From NCBI GenBank assembly GCA_015493575.1, contig WGCX01000273.1, forward strand, positions 1 through 34,338: DNA of 34,338 nt. The letters run 5' to 3'. Shown piece after piece: positions 1 through 8,064 of this stretch. Both the position numbers and the translations under genes were made by a program. Within the stretch, counting starts at the first letter, position 1. The number at the start of each line of letters is the position of its first letter. Origin of the DNA: Desulfobacteraceae bacterium (GTDB lineage: Bacteria; Desulfobacterota; Desulfobacteria; Desulfobacterales; Desulfobacteraceae). A model generated the notes under the pieces. The model was not told where the DNA came from. It did not search any database and saw only the letters and a list, made by a program, of their open reading frames with translations.

Positions 1-26
1 GGATATATTATCAACTTTTTATTTAT

Positions 27-85
27 TTGTAAATATTCGGTTAGCATTCCATTTTTGTCCATTTTGGTCTGTTTCAAAGCATTAG
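27..85 (+). repeat. ~60 bp dispersed repeat, copy 1
   Basis: It begins TTGTAAATATTCGG and ends AGCATTAG, and aligns along its whole length with 2531-2590. About 35 of the first 46 positions are identical, and nearly all differences are C/T or A/G transitions. It lies directly upstream of the DUF2065-queA-tgt genes and occupies much of their leader. A shorter related core is at 32106-32123. Nature unknown; probably a small non-coding repeat. Confidence 0.65.
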
Positions 86-104
86 TTAAAGGATAAAATT
101 TAAA

Positions 105-296
105 ATGAAATTTTTTATATCTGTCATGGGAATGGTGATGATTGTGGAGGGGCTTCCCTATTTTGCATTTCCTGATAAAATGAAAAAAACAATCTCTGTT
201 ATGATAACGCTTCCCGATGATGTTTTGCGTAAACTCGGAGCGATGCTCATGCTCATCGGGCTTGGCGCTGTTTATTTTGTTAATAAAGTGGTGTAG
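105..296 (+). CDS. DUF2065 family small membrane protein
   Basis: This 63-residue protein has two hydrophobic segments, about residues 2-22 and 44-60, separated by a short charged linker. The pattern of a Gly-rich first helix with EGLPYFAFP, a central LPDDVLRKLG and a C-terminal Gly/Leu-rich helix fits DUF2065, a family of small bacterial inner-membrane proteins without known function. An AAAGGAT ribosome site sits about ten bases before the ATG. Its stop codon directly abuts the queA ATG, so the two are almost certainly co-transcribed and translationally coupled. The role is unknown, and the link to queuosine synthesis is only positional. Confidence 0.8.
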   Translation: MKFFISVMGMVMIVEGLPYFAFPDKMKKTISVMITLPDDVLRKLGAMLMLIGLGAVYFVNKVV

Positions 297-1385
297 ATGT
301 ATTTGCTTTCTGACTATAACTATGATCTTCCCGTGGATAGAATCGCCCAGGTGCCGGCTGCTGAAAGGGATGGATCAAGATTATTAAGGCTTGATAAAAA
401 TACTGGAGCGGTTTCTCACAATTTTTTCCGGGAAATTGAGAATTTTCTGCACCGGGGTGATCTTCTTGTTATCAACAATACAAAGGTTATACCTGCAAGA
501 CTTAAAGGGAAAAAAGAGACCGGCGGGAAAGTTGAAGTCCTTATTATTGATTATTACCAGGGACTGAAGCAATATGAAGAAACCGGATTTTTTAAGTGCG
601 ACTGCCTGATAAGGGCATCAAAAAGTCCGAAAAAAGGGGCTGTTCTTTTGCTTGGAAAGGATGATTCTCTTTCGGCAAGGGTGGAAAAATTAAAGGACGG
701 TATATTTGAGGTGAAATTTTTCACCAATGGAAATTTTTCTGAGATTTTAAGAAAAACAGGTGAAATCCCACTTCCCCCTTATATAAAGAGGACTCCTTCA
801 GCAACAGGAGATGATAAAATACAGGAAAGAACCGGAGATAAAGAAAATTATCAGACGGTCTATGCAGAGGAAGAAGGGGCTGTTGCAGCTCCTACGGCAG
901 GGCTTCATTTTACTGAATCCCTGATTAAAAGACTTACAAAAAAAGGAATTGAATTTGCCGGACTTACCCTTCATGTGGGTTATGGAACATTTGTTCCTGT
1001 AAGGGTGAATGATATAAGAGATCATCATATCCATTCAGAGTATTTCTCACTTTCTCCTGGAACAGCAGAACAGATAAATAAGGCAAAGGAAGATGGAAGA
1101 AGAATTGTTGCCGTTGGAACAACAAGTGTGCGAACCCTGGAATTTCTTGCAGATGATGATGGCAGGCTTCATCCGGCAAGCGGAATGTGTAATCTCTTTA
1201 TTTATCCTGGGTACAGATTTAAAATCATTGATGCCATGATTACAAATTTTCATCTTCCACAGTCCACTCTTTTAATGCTGGTATCAGCCTTTGCAGGAAG
1301 AAAAAATATACTTTCTGCATATGAAGATGCCGTTAAAAACAAATACAGGTTTTTCAGTTATGGCGATGCCATGCTGATCGATTAG
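297..1385 (+). CDS. queA: S-adenosylmethionine:tRNA ribosyltransferase-isomerase
   Basis: QueA transfers and isomerises the ribose of S-adenosylmethionine onto preQ1 at the wobble position of GUN-anticodon tRNAs, giving epoxyqueuosine. The 362 residues match the usual length of the family. Recognisable signatures are DYNYDLP near residue 6 followed by the AQ...RDGSRLL segment, PTAGLHFT near residue 199, TTSVRTLE near 275, and ITNFHLPQSTLLMLV near 315. The ATG touches the stop of the DUF2065 gene with no gap. tgt follows about 50 bases downstream, which fits the common queA-tgt pairing. The enzyme is cytoplasmic. Nothing is truncated or unusual. Identification is firm from motifs and context. 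Confidence 0.96.
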   Translation: MYLLSDYNYDLPVDRIAQVPAAERDGSRLLRLDKNTGAVSHNFFREIENFLHRGDLLVINNTKVIPARLKGKKETGGKVEVLIIDYYQGLKQYEETGFFKCDCLIRASKSPKKGAVLLLGKDDSLSARVEKLKDGIFEVKFFTNGNFSEILRKTGEIPLPPYIKRTPSATGDDKIQERTGDKENYQTVYAEEEGAVAAPTAGLHFTESLIKRLTKKGIEFAGLTLHVGYGTFVPVRVNDIRDHHIHSEYFSLSPGTAEQINKAKEDGRRIVAVGTTSVRTLEFLADDDGRLHPASGMCNLFIYPGYRFKIIDAMITNFHLPQSTLLMLVSAFAGRKNILSAYEDAVKNKYRFFSYGDAMLID

Positions 1386-2620
<1,235 letters not shown>

Positions 2621-2682
2621 GAACACTTCATTAGCAGTAATTTGAAATAATTTTATATACATAAAAAAAGGAGAAAAATACA

Positions 2683-3867
2683 ATGACAATATCTGTAAAA
2701 ATTGAACAGACTCTTTCCAAAGCTTCATGGATACGCAAAATGTTTGAAGAGGGCGCAAGACTGAAATCCATACACGGCAATGAAAATGTTTTTGATTTCA
2801 GCATCGGAAATCCCAATCTTGCACCTCCAAAAGAGTTTCAGGAAGCTCTTGAAAAAGTGGCGGCACAGAATGAACCCGGTATCCACGGATATATGCCTAA
2901 TACAGGATATCCTTTTGTTCGAAAGGCCATTGCCGGGAACATCAAAGAAGATCAGGCAGCAGATCTTACAGCAGATGACATCGTCATAACCTGTGGTGCT
3001 GCAGGTGCCCTTAATGTTATTTTCAAGGCTGTTCTTAATCCTAATGAAGAGGTCCTTGTGCCACGGCCTTTTTTTGTGGAATATACTTTTTATGCAGATA
3101 ACCACGGTGGTGTATTAAAGACCGTACCTGTAAAAAAAGATTTTACCCTGGATATTGATGCCATTGAAAATGCCATAAATGACAAGACAAGAATCATGCT
3201 TATAAATTCTCCAAATAATCCAACGGGCCAGATATATTCGAAGGAGAGTCTTAAAGCCCTTGGCCAGCTTCTTGATAAAAAGAGCAGGGAATACGGCTCC
3301 ATCATTTATCTTGTCTCTGATGAACCATACAGGAAGATCATCTTTGATGATGTTTTTGTTCCTCCGGTGCTTGCCTGCTATAAAAACAGTATAATAGCAA
3401 CCTCTCATTCCAAAGATCTCTCACTGCCCGGGGAAAGGATCGGTTATATTGCCGTAAATCCGGAATCGGAATACAGGGAAAAATTACTCCAGGCCATGGC
3501 TTTAACCAATAGAATTCTCGGATTTGTAAGTGCTCCTGCCCTTATGCAGAGAGTTCTTCCTTTTCTCCAGGGGGCAAGTGTTGATGTTAATGCCTATAAA
3601 CGTAAAAGGGATCTGTTATGCGATGTCCTTGCCAGTGCAGGTATTAATTTTGTAACGCCTCCTGGAGCTTTATATCTTTTTCCGGAATCTCCATTAAAAG
3701 ATGATGTGAAATTTGTTCAGGCACTTCAGGAGGAACTGATACTTGCAGTTCCGGGAACAGGATTCGGCGCCCCAGGGTATTTCAGGCTTGCTTTCTGTGT
3801 GGAAGATGACACAATTAAAAAATCAATGCCGGCTTTTAAAAGGGTTATGGATAAATTAAAAGGTTGA
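2683..3867 (+). CDS. PLP-dependent class I/II aminotransferase
   Basis: This is a fold-type I pyridoxal-phosphate aminotransferase of 394 residues. It shows FDFSIGNPN near residue 41, the SPNNPTG motif near 176, SDEPYRKI near 210, the Schiff-base Lys of SHSKDLSLPGERIGY near 244, and the substrate-carboxylate Arg in FRLAFC near the C-terminus. AAAGGAG precedes the ATG at good spacing. The family contains aspartate, alanine and aromatic aminotransferases, and the substrate cannot be set from the sequence. hypA begins two bases after its stop, so the two are likely co-transcribed, although no functional tie is obvious. Class assignment is firm; specificity is open. Confidence 0.9.
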   Translation: MTISVKIEQTLSKASWIRKMFEEGARLKSIHGNENVFDFSIGNPNLAPPKEFQEALEKVAAQNEPGIHGYMPNTGYPFVRKAIAGNIKEDQAADLTADDIVITCGAAGALNVIFKAVLNPNEEVLVPRPFFVEYTFYADNHGGVLKTVPVKKDFTLDIDAIENAINDKTRIMLINSPNNPTGQIYSKESLKALGQLLDKKSREYGSIIYLVSDEPYRKIIFDDVFVPPVLACYKNSIIATSHSKDLSLPGERIGYIAVNPESEYREKLLQAMALTNRILGFVSAPALMQRVLPFLQGASVDVNAYKRKRDLLCDVLASAGINFVTPPGALYLFPESPLKDDVKFVQALQEELILAVPGTGFGAPGYFRLAFCVEDDTIKKSMPAFKRVMDKLKG

Positions 3868-3869
3868 TT

Positions 3870-4217
3870 ATGCATGAACTTGGTATTGCCCGGCAGATGG
3901 CTGAGATAGCGATTAACTCCATCCCGTCTGATATTGAAAACCCAAGGGTGGAGCGCCTTAACCTGAAAATCGGCAAACTTGCAGCAGTTGTGGAGGACAG
4001 CCTCAGGTTCTGCCTTGAGATAATTTCAAAGGATACCCCCCTTGAGGGGGCAGAACTTTTCATAGAAGAGGTCCCTGTCAAGGCGCGGTGTAAAGAGTGC
4101 AATCATGAATGGGAAGTTGACGGCCCTGTGTTTAAATGCCCTGAATGCGGTATCGGCAGGGTCGACGTCCTTTCCGGAAGGGAGCTTCAAGTAACGTCCC
4201 TTGAACTTGCAGACTGA
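3870..4217 (+). CDS. hypA: hydrogenase nickel-insertion protein HypA
   Basis: HypA delivers nickel, with HypB, to [NiFe]-hydrogenase large subunits. The start must be the ATG at 3870, not the in-frame TTG at 3864, because the mature N-terminus Met-His-Glu is the nickel ligand and is present exactly here (MHELG). The structural zinc site is formed by C74-x2-C77 and C90-x2-C93, at the usual positions. Length 115 residues is normal. The gene starts two bases after the aminotransferase stop, with AAAGG from the end of that gene serving as ribosome site. hypB and other hyp genes are not nearby, so it is an isolated hypA. It converges on korC with only 16 bases between them. Confidence 0.93.
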   Translation: MHELGIARQMAEIAINSIPSDIENPRVERLNLKIGKLAAVVEDSLRFCLEIISKDTPLEGAELFIEEVPVKARCKECNHEWEVDGPVFKCPECGIGRVDVLSGRELQVTSLELAD

Positions 4218-4233
4218 ATAAAATCTGTTTTTA

Positions 4234-4785
4234 TTACAGGCTTTGCCTTTGCTGACTTCCAAGGTCAATTCCCGTTTTAAGAGCTTTCTCGTTCATTTTT
4301 ATGAAATAGGATGGGATTTTGGTTTTTAAAACCTGCATAATGGAATCAAACTGCAGAAGATCTGTTATTCCAATTAGAGCTCCAAGCATGCAGATATTAA
4401 AAACAATGGGTTTCCCTATTTTTCCCATGACCGTCTCATACATGGGAAGTTCTATCTGCTTTGCGTCAATTTTTTTAAATGTCTGCACAAATTTTGAATC
4501 GGTTATAAGTAATCCCCCGGGCCTTATGATCGGTGAAAATTTTGCATATGCTTCCTGGGTCAGGCAGACAAGGATATTGGGGCTGGTCACTTCCGGAAAA
4601 TAGATGTTTGAATCAGAAAGTATAATATCTGATCTTGTTGAACCTCCCCTTGCAGCAGCCCCGTAACTCTGGGACTGCACAGCATTCATATTTTCATAAA
4701 TAACAGCAGCCTCGGCAAGAATGATTGCCGCTGTTATCACACCCTGACCTCCTGAACCTGAGAATACAAGTCTGGTCCGTTTCAT
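4234..4785 (-). CDS. korC: 2-oxoacid:ferredoxin oxidoreductase, gamma subunit
   Basis: This is the gamma subunit of a four-part 2-oxoacid:ferredoxin oxidoreductase that decarboxylates a 2-oxoacid to acyl-CoA and reduces ferredoxin. It is 183 residues long with the family start FSGSGGQGV near residue 8, then SQSYGAAARGGSTRSDI near 38, followed by a Rossmann-like half. Its ATG overlaps the korB stop by one base, so translation is coupled. It is the last gene of the minus-strand korDABC operon and converges with hypA. Likely substrate is 2-oxoglutarate, judged by gene order and similarity of style to KorABCD; another 2-oxoacid is possible. Confidence 0.88.
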   Translation of the reverse strand: MKRTRLVFSGSGGQGVITAAIILAEAAVIYENMNAVQSQSYGAAARGGSTRSDIILSDSNIYFPEVTSPNILVCLTQEAYAKFSPIIRPGGLLITDSKFVQTFKKIDAKQIELPMYETVMGKIGKPIVFNICMLGALIGITDLLQFDSIMQVLKTKIPSYFIKMNEKALKTGIDLGSQQRQSL

Positions 4786-5603
4786 TATTGTTTCCCCTTG
4801 ATTGCTTTTTGAGCTTTTTGAATAATTTTTTCATATTGTTCGCAGTATTCAGGTTTGTCCGATCTGTCAACAAAAATACCCCTGCTGATAAGCCCGGGGT
4901 TCTTTTTTATTTTCTCAGAATCTGCTTTTGCAGTCATTTCTCTGAAATGATCAAGCATTGCAGGCGCATCGCCTTCTTTGTTTTTCCTTCCGTACTGGGT
5001 CGGGCACTGTGACAGAATTTCAATAACAGAAAAACCTTTATGTTCAATGGCTTTCTTTAACAGGGCTGTCATTTCAAGGACATGGTATGTCGTGGTCCTT
5101 GCCACAAAAGTTGCTCCTGCAGCCGTTGCAAGCTCAACCGTATCAAAGGAATTATCGATATTGGAAAATGGTGTTGTGGAAGTGTTCTTATCAACTCCGG
5201 TCAAAGGAGAGAACTGCCCGCCCGTCATTCCATAAATTCTGTTGTTCATTACAATTGCAGTAATATCCATATTCCTGCGTGCCGCATGGATAAAATGATT
5301 GCCGCCAATGGCAAGCGCATCTCCGTCACCCATGGGCACAATAAGCTTAAGTTCCGGTTTGCTGAATTTAACACCAGCTGCAAAGGCAAGAGCCCTGCCG
5401 TGTATTGTGTGCAGGGAATGGAAATCAACATAGCCTGATATTCTTGCAGAACACCCGATACCCGACACCATTACAACATTGTTTTTATCAAGTCCAAGTT
5501 GGTCCACAGCCCTTAAAAGGGAATTTAACACGATACCGTGCCCGCATCCGGCACACCACATGTGAGGGAAAAATCTTTCTCTTATGTATTGTTTTGCCTG
5601 CAT
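4785..5603 (-). CDS. korB: 2-oxoacid:ferredoxin oxidoreductase, beta (TPP-binding) subunit
   Basis: This 272-residue subunit binds thiamine diphosphate. It carries WCAGCGHG near residue 16, SGIGCSARI near 47, HGRALAFAAG near 68, and the TPP/Mg signature GDGDALAIGGNH near 92 followed by MNNRIYGMTGGQ near 118. The residues C-G-x-G-C-G near the N-terminus suit the clusterless or single-cluster KorB type. The start codon is preceded by a GGGGGG-containing stretch and lies two bases after korA. Together with korA it forms the catalytic core of the enzyme. In anaerobic sulfate reducers such enzymes run the oxidative or reverse TCA step between 2-oxoglutarate and succinyl-CoA. Confidence 0.92.
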   Translation of the reverse strand: MQAKQYIRERFFPHMWCAGCGHGIVLNSLLRAVDQLGLDKNNVVMVSGIGCSARISGYVDFHSLHTIHGRALAFAAGVKFSKPELKLIVPMGDGDALAIGGNHFIHAARRNMDITAIVMNNRIYGMTGGQFSPLTGVDKNTSTTPFSNIDNSFDTVELATAAGATFVARTTTYHVLEMTALLKKAIEHKGFSVIEILSQCPTQYGRKNKEGDAPAMLDHFREMTAKADSEKIKKNPGLISRGIFVDRSDKPEYCEQYEKIIQKAQKAIKGKQ

Positions 5604-5605
5604 TA

Positions 5606-6754
5606 TTATACCCCCCTTCCCTGAATAACCCGTAGAATACTTTTAACATCTGACGGTGTTATAAGTTCACCATCAATTCGATTGGCGAGAAAAACTGTTT
5701 CAGGCCTGTCTATGCATGCCTTTACCTGGGCTAATACCTGGCCCATATTCATCTCCACCACCAGAACAGCTTTTGCATTCCTGCATTTTTCCCTGACCAT
5801 TTCTTTTGGAAAGGGCCACAGGGACTGAAGCTCAAGGACTCCGAGTTTCTCGTTTCTTGCCCTTCTGTTTTTGGCGATGTGAATTGCAGTTCTTGCGGAG
5901 GAACCATAGGAAATAAGAATGTACTCGGCATCTTCAAGATAATGTTCCTTATATCTTGTAATTCTGTGTATATTATTGCTGATTTTGTCATTTAAATGGT
6001 GAAGAAGACCTTTCACAACTTTTGGATCATTTGAAGGAAAGCCCCACATGTCGTGAAGCAGGCCGGTTACATTGTACCTGTGATCTCCACCGAAATCGGA
6101 CATTGGAAGTCTTCCGTCCTCCCTTGGCAGATACGGGTGGTAATCCACGCCTTTTTTCAGGGCGGTTCTTAACCTGTTAACAATGGGAATTTCGTTTTTT
6201 TCCGGAATTACAAGTTTCTCACGCATATGACCCACAGCCTCATCAAACAGAAGGATAACCGGAGTCCTGTATGTTTCAGCAAGGTTAAACGCCTCAATTG
6301 TCATTTCAAAAACATCCTGGTGATTGGAAGCTGTCAGGGCAATGATGGAATGATCACCATGTGTTCCCCACCTTGCCTGGTTAATATCTCCCTGGCCGAC
6401 ATGGGTTGGGTTTCCCGTTGAAGGACCGCCTCTCTGGACATTGACAATAACACATGGAATTTCAGCCATGCAGGCATATCCGATTGCCTCCTGTTTTAAG
6501 GAGAAACCCGGGCCGCTTGTGGCTGTCATAACCTTGTGGCCTGTCAGGGACGCACCGAGAATAGCACATACAGATGCGATTTCATCCTCCATCTGCACGA
6601 ATTTTCCACCTTTCTGTGGAAGCCTTCTCGAAAGCAGCTCAGCAATTTCAGTGGAAGGCGTTATGGGGTAACCTGCAAAAAAATCTATGCCTGCGTAAAT
6701 AGCACCCTCGACACATGCCTCATTTCCCTGAACAAATTTTATATTTTTATTCAT
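5606..6754 (-). CDS. korA: 2-oxoacid:ferredoxin oxidoreductase, alpha subunit
   Basis: The 382-residue alpha subunit holds the pyrimidine-binding half of the TPP site. Motifs are GYPITPSTEIAE near residue 29, QMEDEIASV near 54, TATSGPGFSLKQE near 77, QRGGPSTGNPT near 106 and FDEAVGHMRE near 169. The C-terminal third, with ISYGSSARTA and the VLELQSLWPFP segment, is the CoA-binding and dimer domain. Its first codons overlap the end of korD by eight bases. Unlike pyruvate:ferredoxin oxidoreductases fused into one chain, this is a separate subunit, in line with the KorABCD layout. Substrate identity remains an inference. Confidence 0.93.
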   Translation of the reverse strand: MNKNIKFVQGNEACVEGAIYAGIDFFAGYPITPSTEIAELLSRRLPQKGGKFVQMEDEIASVCAILGASLTGHKVMTATSGPGFSLKQEAIGYACMAEIPCVIVNVQRGGPSTGNPTHVGQGDINQARWGTHGDHSIIALTASNHQDVFEMTIEAFNLAETYRTPVILLFDEAVGHMREKLVIPEKNEIPIVNRLRTALKKGVDYHPYLPREDGRLPMSDFGGDHRYNVTGLLHDMWGFPSNDPKVVKGLLHHLNDKISNNIHRITRYKEHYLEDAEYILISYGSSARTAIHIAKNRRARNEKLGVLELQSLWPFPKEMVREKCRNAKAVLVVEMNMGQVLAQVKACIDRPETVFLANRIDGELITPSDVKSILRVIQGRGV

Positions 6755-6968
6755 TTTTCACATCCTGGTCAGTAACTACTTCAATTGCAAGATCAGGGCA
6801 CCTTAATTCGCACATCCTGCAGCATATGCAATCCCCGGGGCGCACAGCCACAACCTTTTCCATGGAATCCAGTTCAAGAACGTTTTTCGGACAAAAATGA
6901 ACGCAGATTCCGCACCCTTTGCACCAGTCTCTGTTTATTATATGTTCCTTTAATTTTGGCCTTGCCAT
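6747..6968 (-). CDS. korD: 2-oxoacid:ferredoxin oxidoreductase, delta (2[4Fe-4S] ferredoxin) subunit
   Basis: This small ferredoxin-type subunit has two complete cluster motifs, CKGCGICVHFCP and CICCRMCELRCP, each giving C-x2-C-x2-C-x3-C-P. It passes electrons from the KorAB active site to soluble ferredoxin. I chose the ATG at 6968 (MARPKL, 73 residues) because GAGGA lies five bases upstream; an in-frame TTG at 7001 would add 11 residues and has no ribosome site. It is the first gene of the minus-strand operon and overlaps korA by eight bases. A candidate promoter is at 7018-7046. Confidence 0.9.
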   Translation of the reverse strand: MARPKLKEHIINRDWCKGCGICVHFCPKNVLELDSMEKVVAVRPGDCICCRMCELRCPDLAIEVVTDQDVKNE

Positions 6969-7017
6969 AAAATCCTCTTTATAAAAAGATGAATCATTCA
7001 AGTTAACGATAATCTAT

Positions 7018-7046
7018 TCTTTATTCAATTTACTATGATATGTCAA
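7018..7046 (-). promoter_or_regulatory. candidate sigma-70 promoter of korDABC
   Basis: On the minus strand a perfect TTGACA (7041-7046) is followed after 17 bases by TAAAGA (7018-7023), a weak -10 box. It lies about 50 bases upstream of the chosen korD start. The -35 is strong and the -10 poor, so confidence is moderate to low. Confidence 0.38.
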
Positions 7047-7052
7047 TTAGAT

Positions 7053-7163
7053 ATTTAGTGCCTATTCCTCAATTTCTGTACAAAAAAAACAGGAAATTAG
7101 GGAGATGTCAATGAACAGCGTGCAGCGAGCGCTTTTGATAAGAAAACCATTGATGCACTAAAT
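7053..7163 (-). repeat. hairpin-forming repeat (second family), rsmG/korD gap
   Basis: ATTTAGTGC (7053-7061) is inverted as GCACTAAAT (7155-7163), bounding a 111-base block that ends exactly at the rsmG stop codon. Inside, AATTTCTGT (7071-7079) pairs with ACAGGAAATT (7089-7098) with one bulge. Read on the minus strand, AATTTCCTG...GTACAG...GAGGA...GGCACTAA matches the region 20880-20920. The plus strand also holds a 16-codon frame (7111-7161) with AGGGAG before its ATG; I do not call it a gene. Confidence 0.5.
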
Positions 7164-7865
7164 TCATATTATTGGTTTGATTTTGATAATGGAACGGCTG
7201 TACTTTCCCATGGGAAGAGTATATGAAATATTTTCCATGCAAAATTTCTTCTGTCTAATTGGCAGTATCTCTTTTTCAGGGGCTTTCCCCTTCATGGCAA
7301 GAATAATTCCGTTTGTTGATAAAAACGGAAGGGAAAGATCAATAAACCGGTCAAGGGATGTGAAAGCCCTTGATACAACGAAGTCGAATTTGTGTTTAAA
7401 GTTTTTCTTCTCTGCAAGGTCTTCACACCTTGTATGCATGGCATTAATACCTGTTATCCCGAGACTTCGAATCATATAATTTAAAAAAGAAATTTTTTTT
7501 CTTGAAGAATCTATCATCATGATTTCAATGGAATGTCTGGCAATTTTCAGCGGTAATCCGGGGAAACCTCCTCCTGAACCGATATCAAGCACTTTTGCAT
7601 TATCCGGGATGTGGGGTACAATGGCAAGGCAGTCAATGAAATGTTTGACTGCAATTTCAAAGGGGTCAGTAATGGATGTGATATTAAATTTTTTATTCCA
7701 TTTAATCAATTCGCTGGCATGAAAAGAGATGCAGTTTAATTGATTGGAATTAAGGGGAACACCAAGTTCGCGGGCACCGGTATTGATTGTTTTTTCCCAT
7801 GAATCATTGAGACTGCTATGTTTTAAATCGATCAAATGGATAAACCTCTCTTTTCTTCTTGACAC
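7164..7865 (-). CDS. rsmG: 16S rRNA m7G527 methyltransferase RsmG
   Basis: RsmG methylates N7 of G527 in 16S rRNA using S-adenosylmethionine. The SAM-binding loop DIGSGGGFPGLPL lies near residue 95. It is followed by MMIDSSRKKISFL near 115, the DFVVSRAFTSLD segment near 160, and MKGK near 192. ELIKWNKKFNIT near residue 52 is the typical N-terminal signature. At 233 residues it is somewhat longer than the usual 205-215 because of a charged N-terminal stretch. The start given is a GTG at 7865 without a clear ribosome site, and a start some 10-20 codons inside is possible. The gene stands alone here, without the gidA or parAB partners seen elsewhere. The cytosolic enzyme role is firm. Confidence 0.92.
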   Translation of the reverse strand: MSRRKERFIHLIDLKHSSLNDSWEKTINTGARELGVPLNSNQLNCISFHASELIKWNKKFNITSITDPFEIAVKHFIDCLAIVPHIPDNAKVLDIGSGGGFPGLPLKIARHSIEIMMIDSSRKKISFLNYMIRSLGITGINAMHTRCEDLAEKKNFKHKFDFVVSRAFTSLDRFIDLSLPFLSTNGIILAMKGKAPEKEILPIRQKKFCMENISYTLPMGKYSRSIIKIKPII

Positions 7866-8064
7866 ATTTAATCATAATAGATATAATTATTAGATTTTTA
7901 TAAAGTAACTATATCAAAGATTCCAAGATGTTACTATTAGCAAAGCTTAATTTATTTATCAATCACAAAAAAATAAAAATCATTAAGATCACCGGTAATT
8001 GTCATTGTTATAGTGATGGCACGGAACTGCGTATTAATTTTTTGTCATAAGGAAAAGTTTAATC

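Noticed and set aside
4036-4050. CCCCCC-TTGA-GGGGG hairpin inside hypA
   Set aside because: A short GC stem within coding sequence that encodes normal HypA residues; no T-run or sign of regulation.
7111-7161. 16-codon ORF with AGGGAG ribosome site
   Set aside because: Too short to support, and it lies inside the hairpin repeat; noted only as part of that element.
8018-8034. Possible sigma-54 promoter TGGCACGGAACTGCG upstream of fusA
   Set aside because: The GG and GC elements are nine rather than ten bases apart, so the -24/-12 spacing is wrong, and a housekeeping EF-G gene is an unlikely target.
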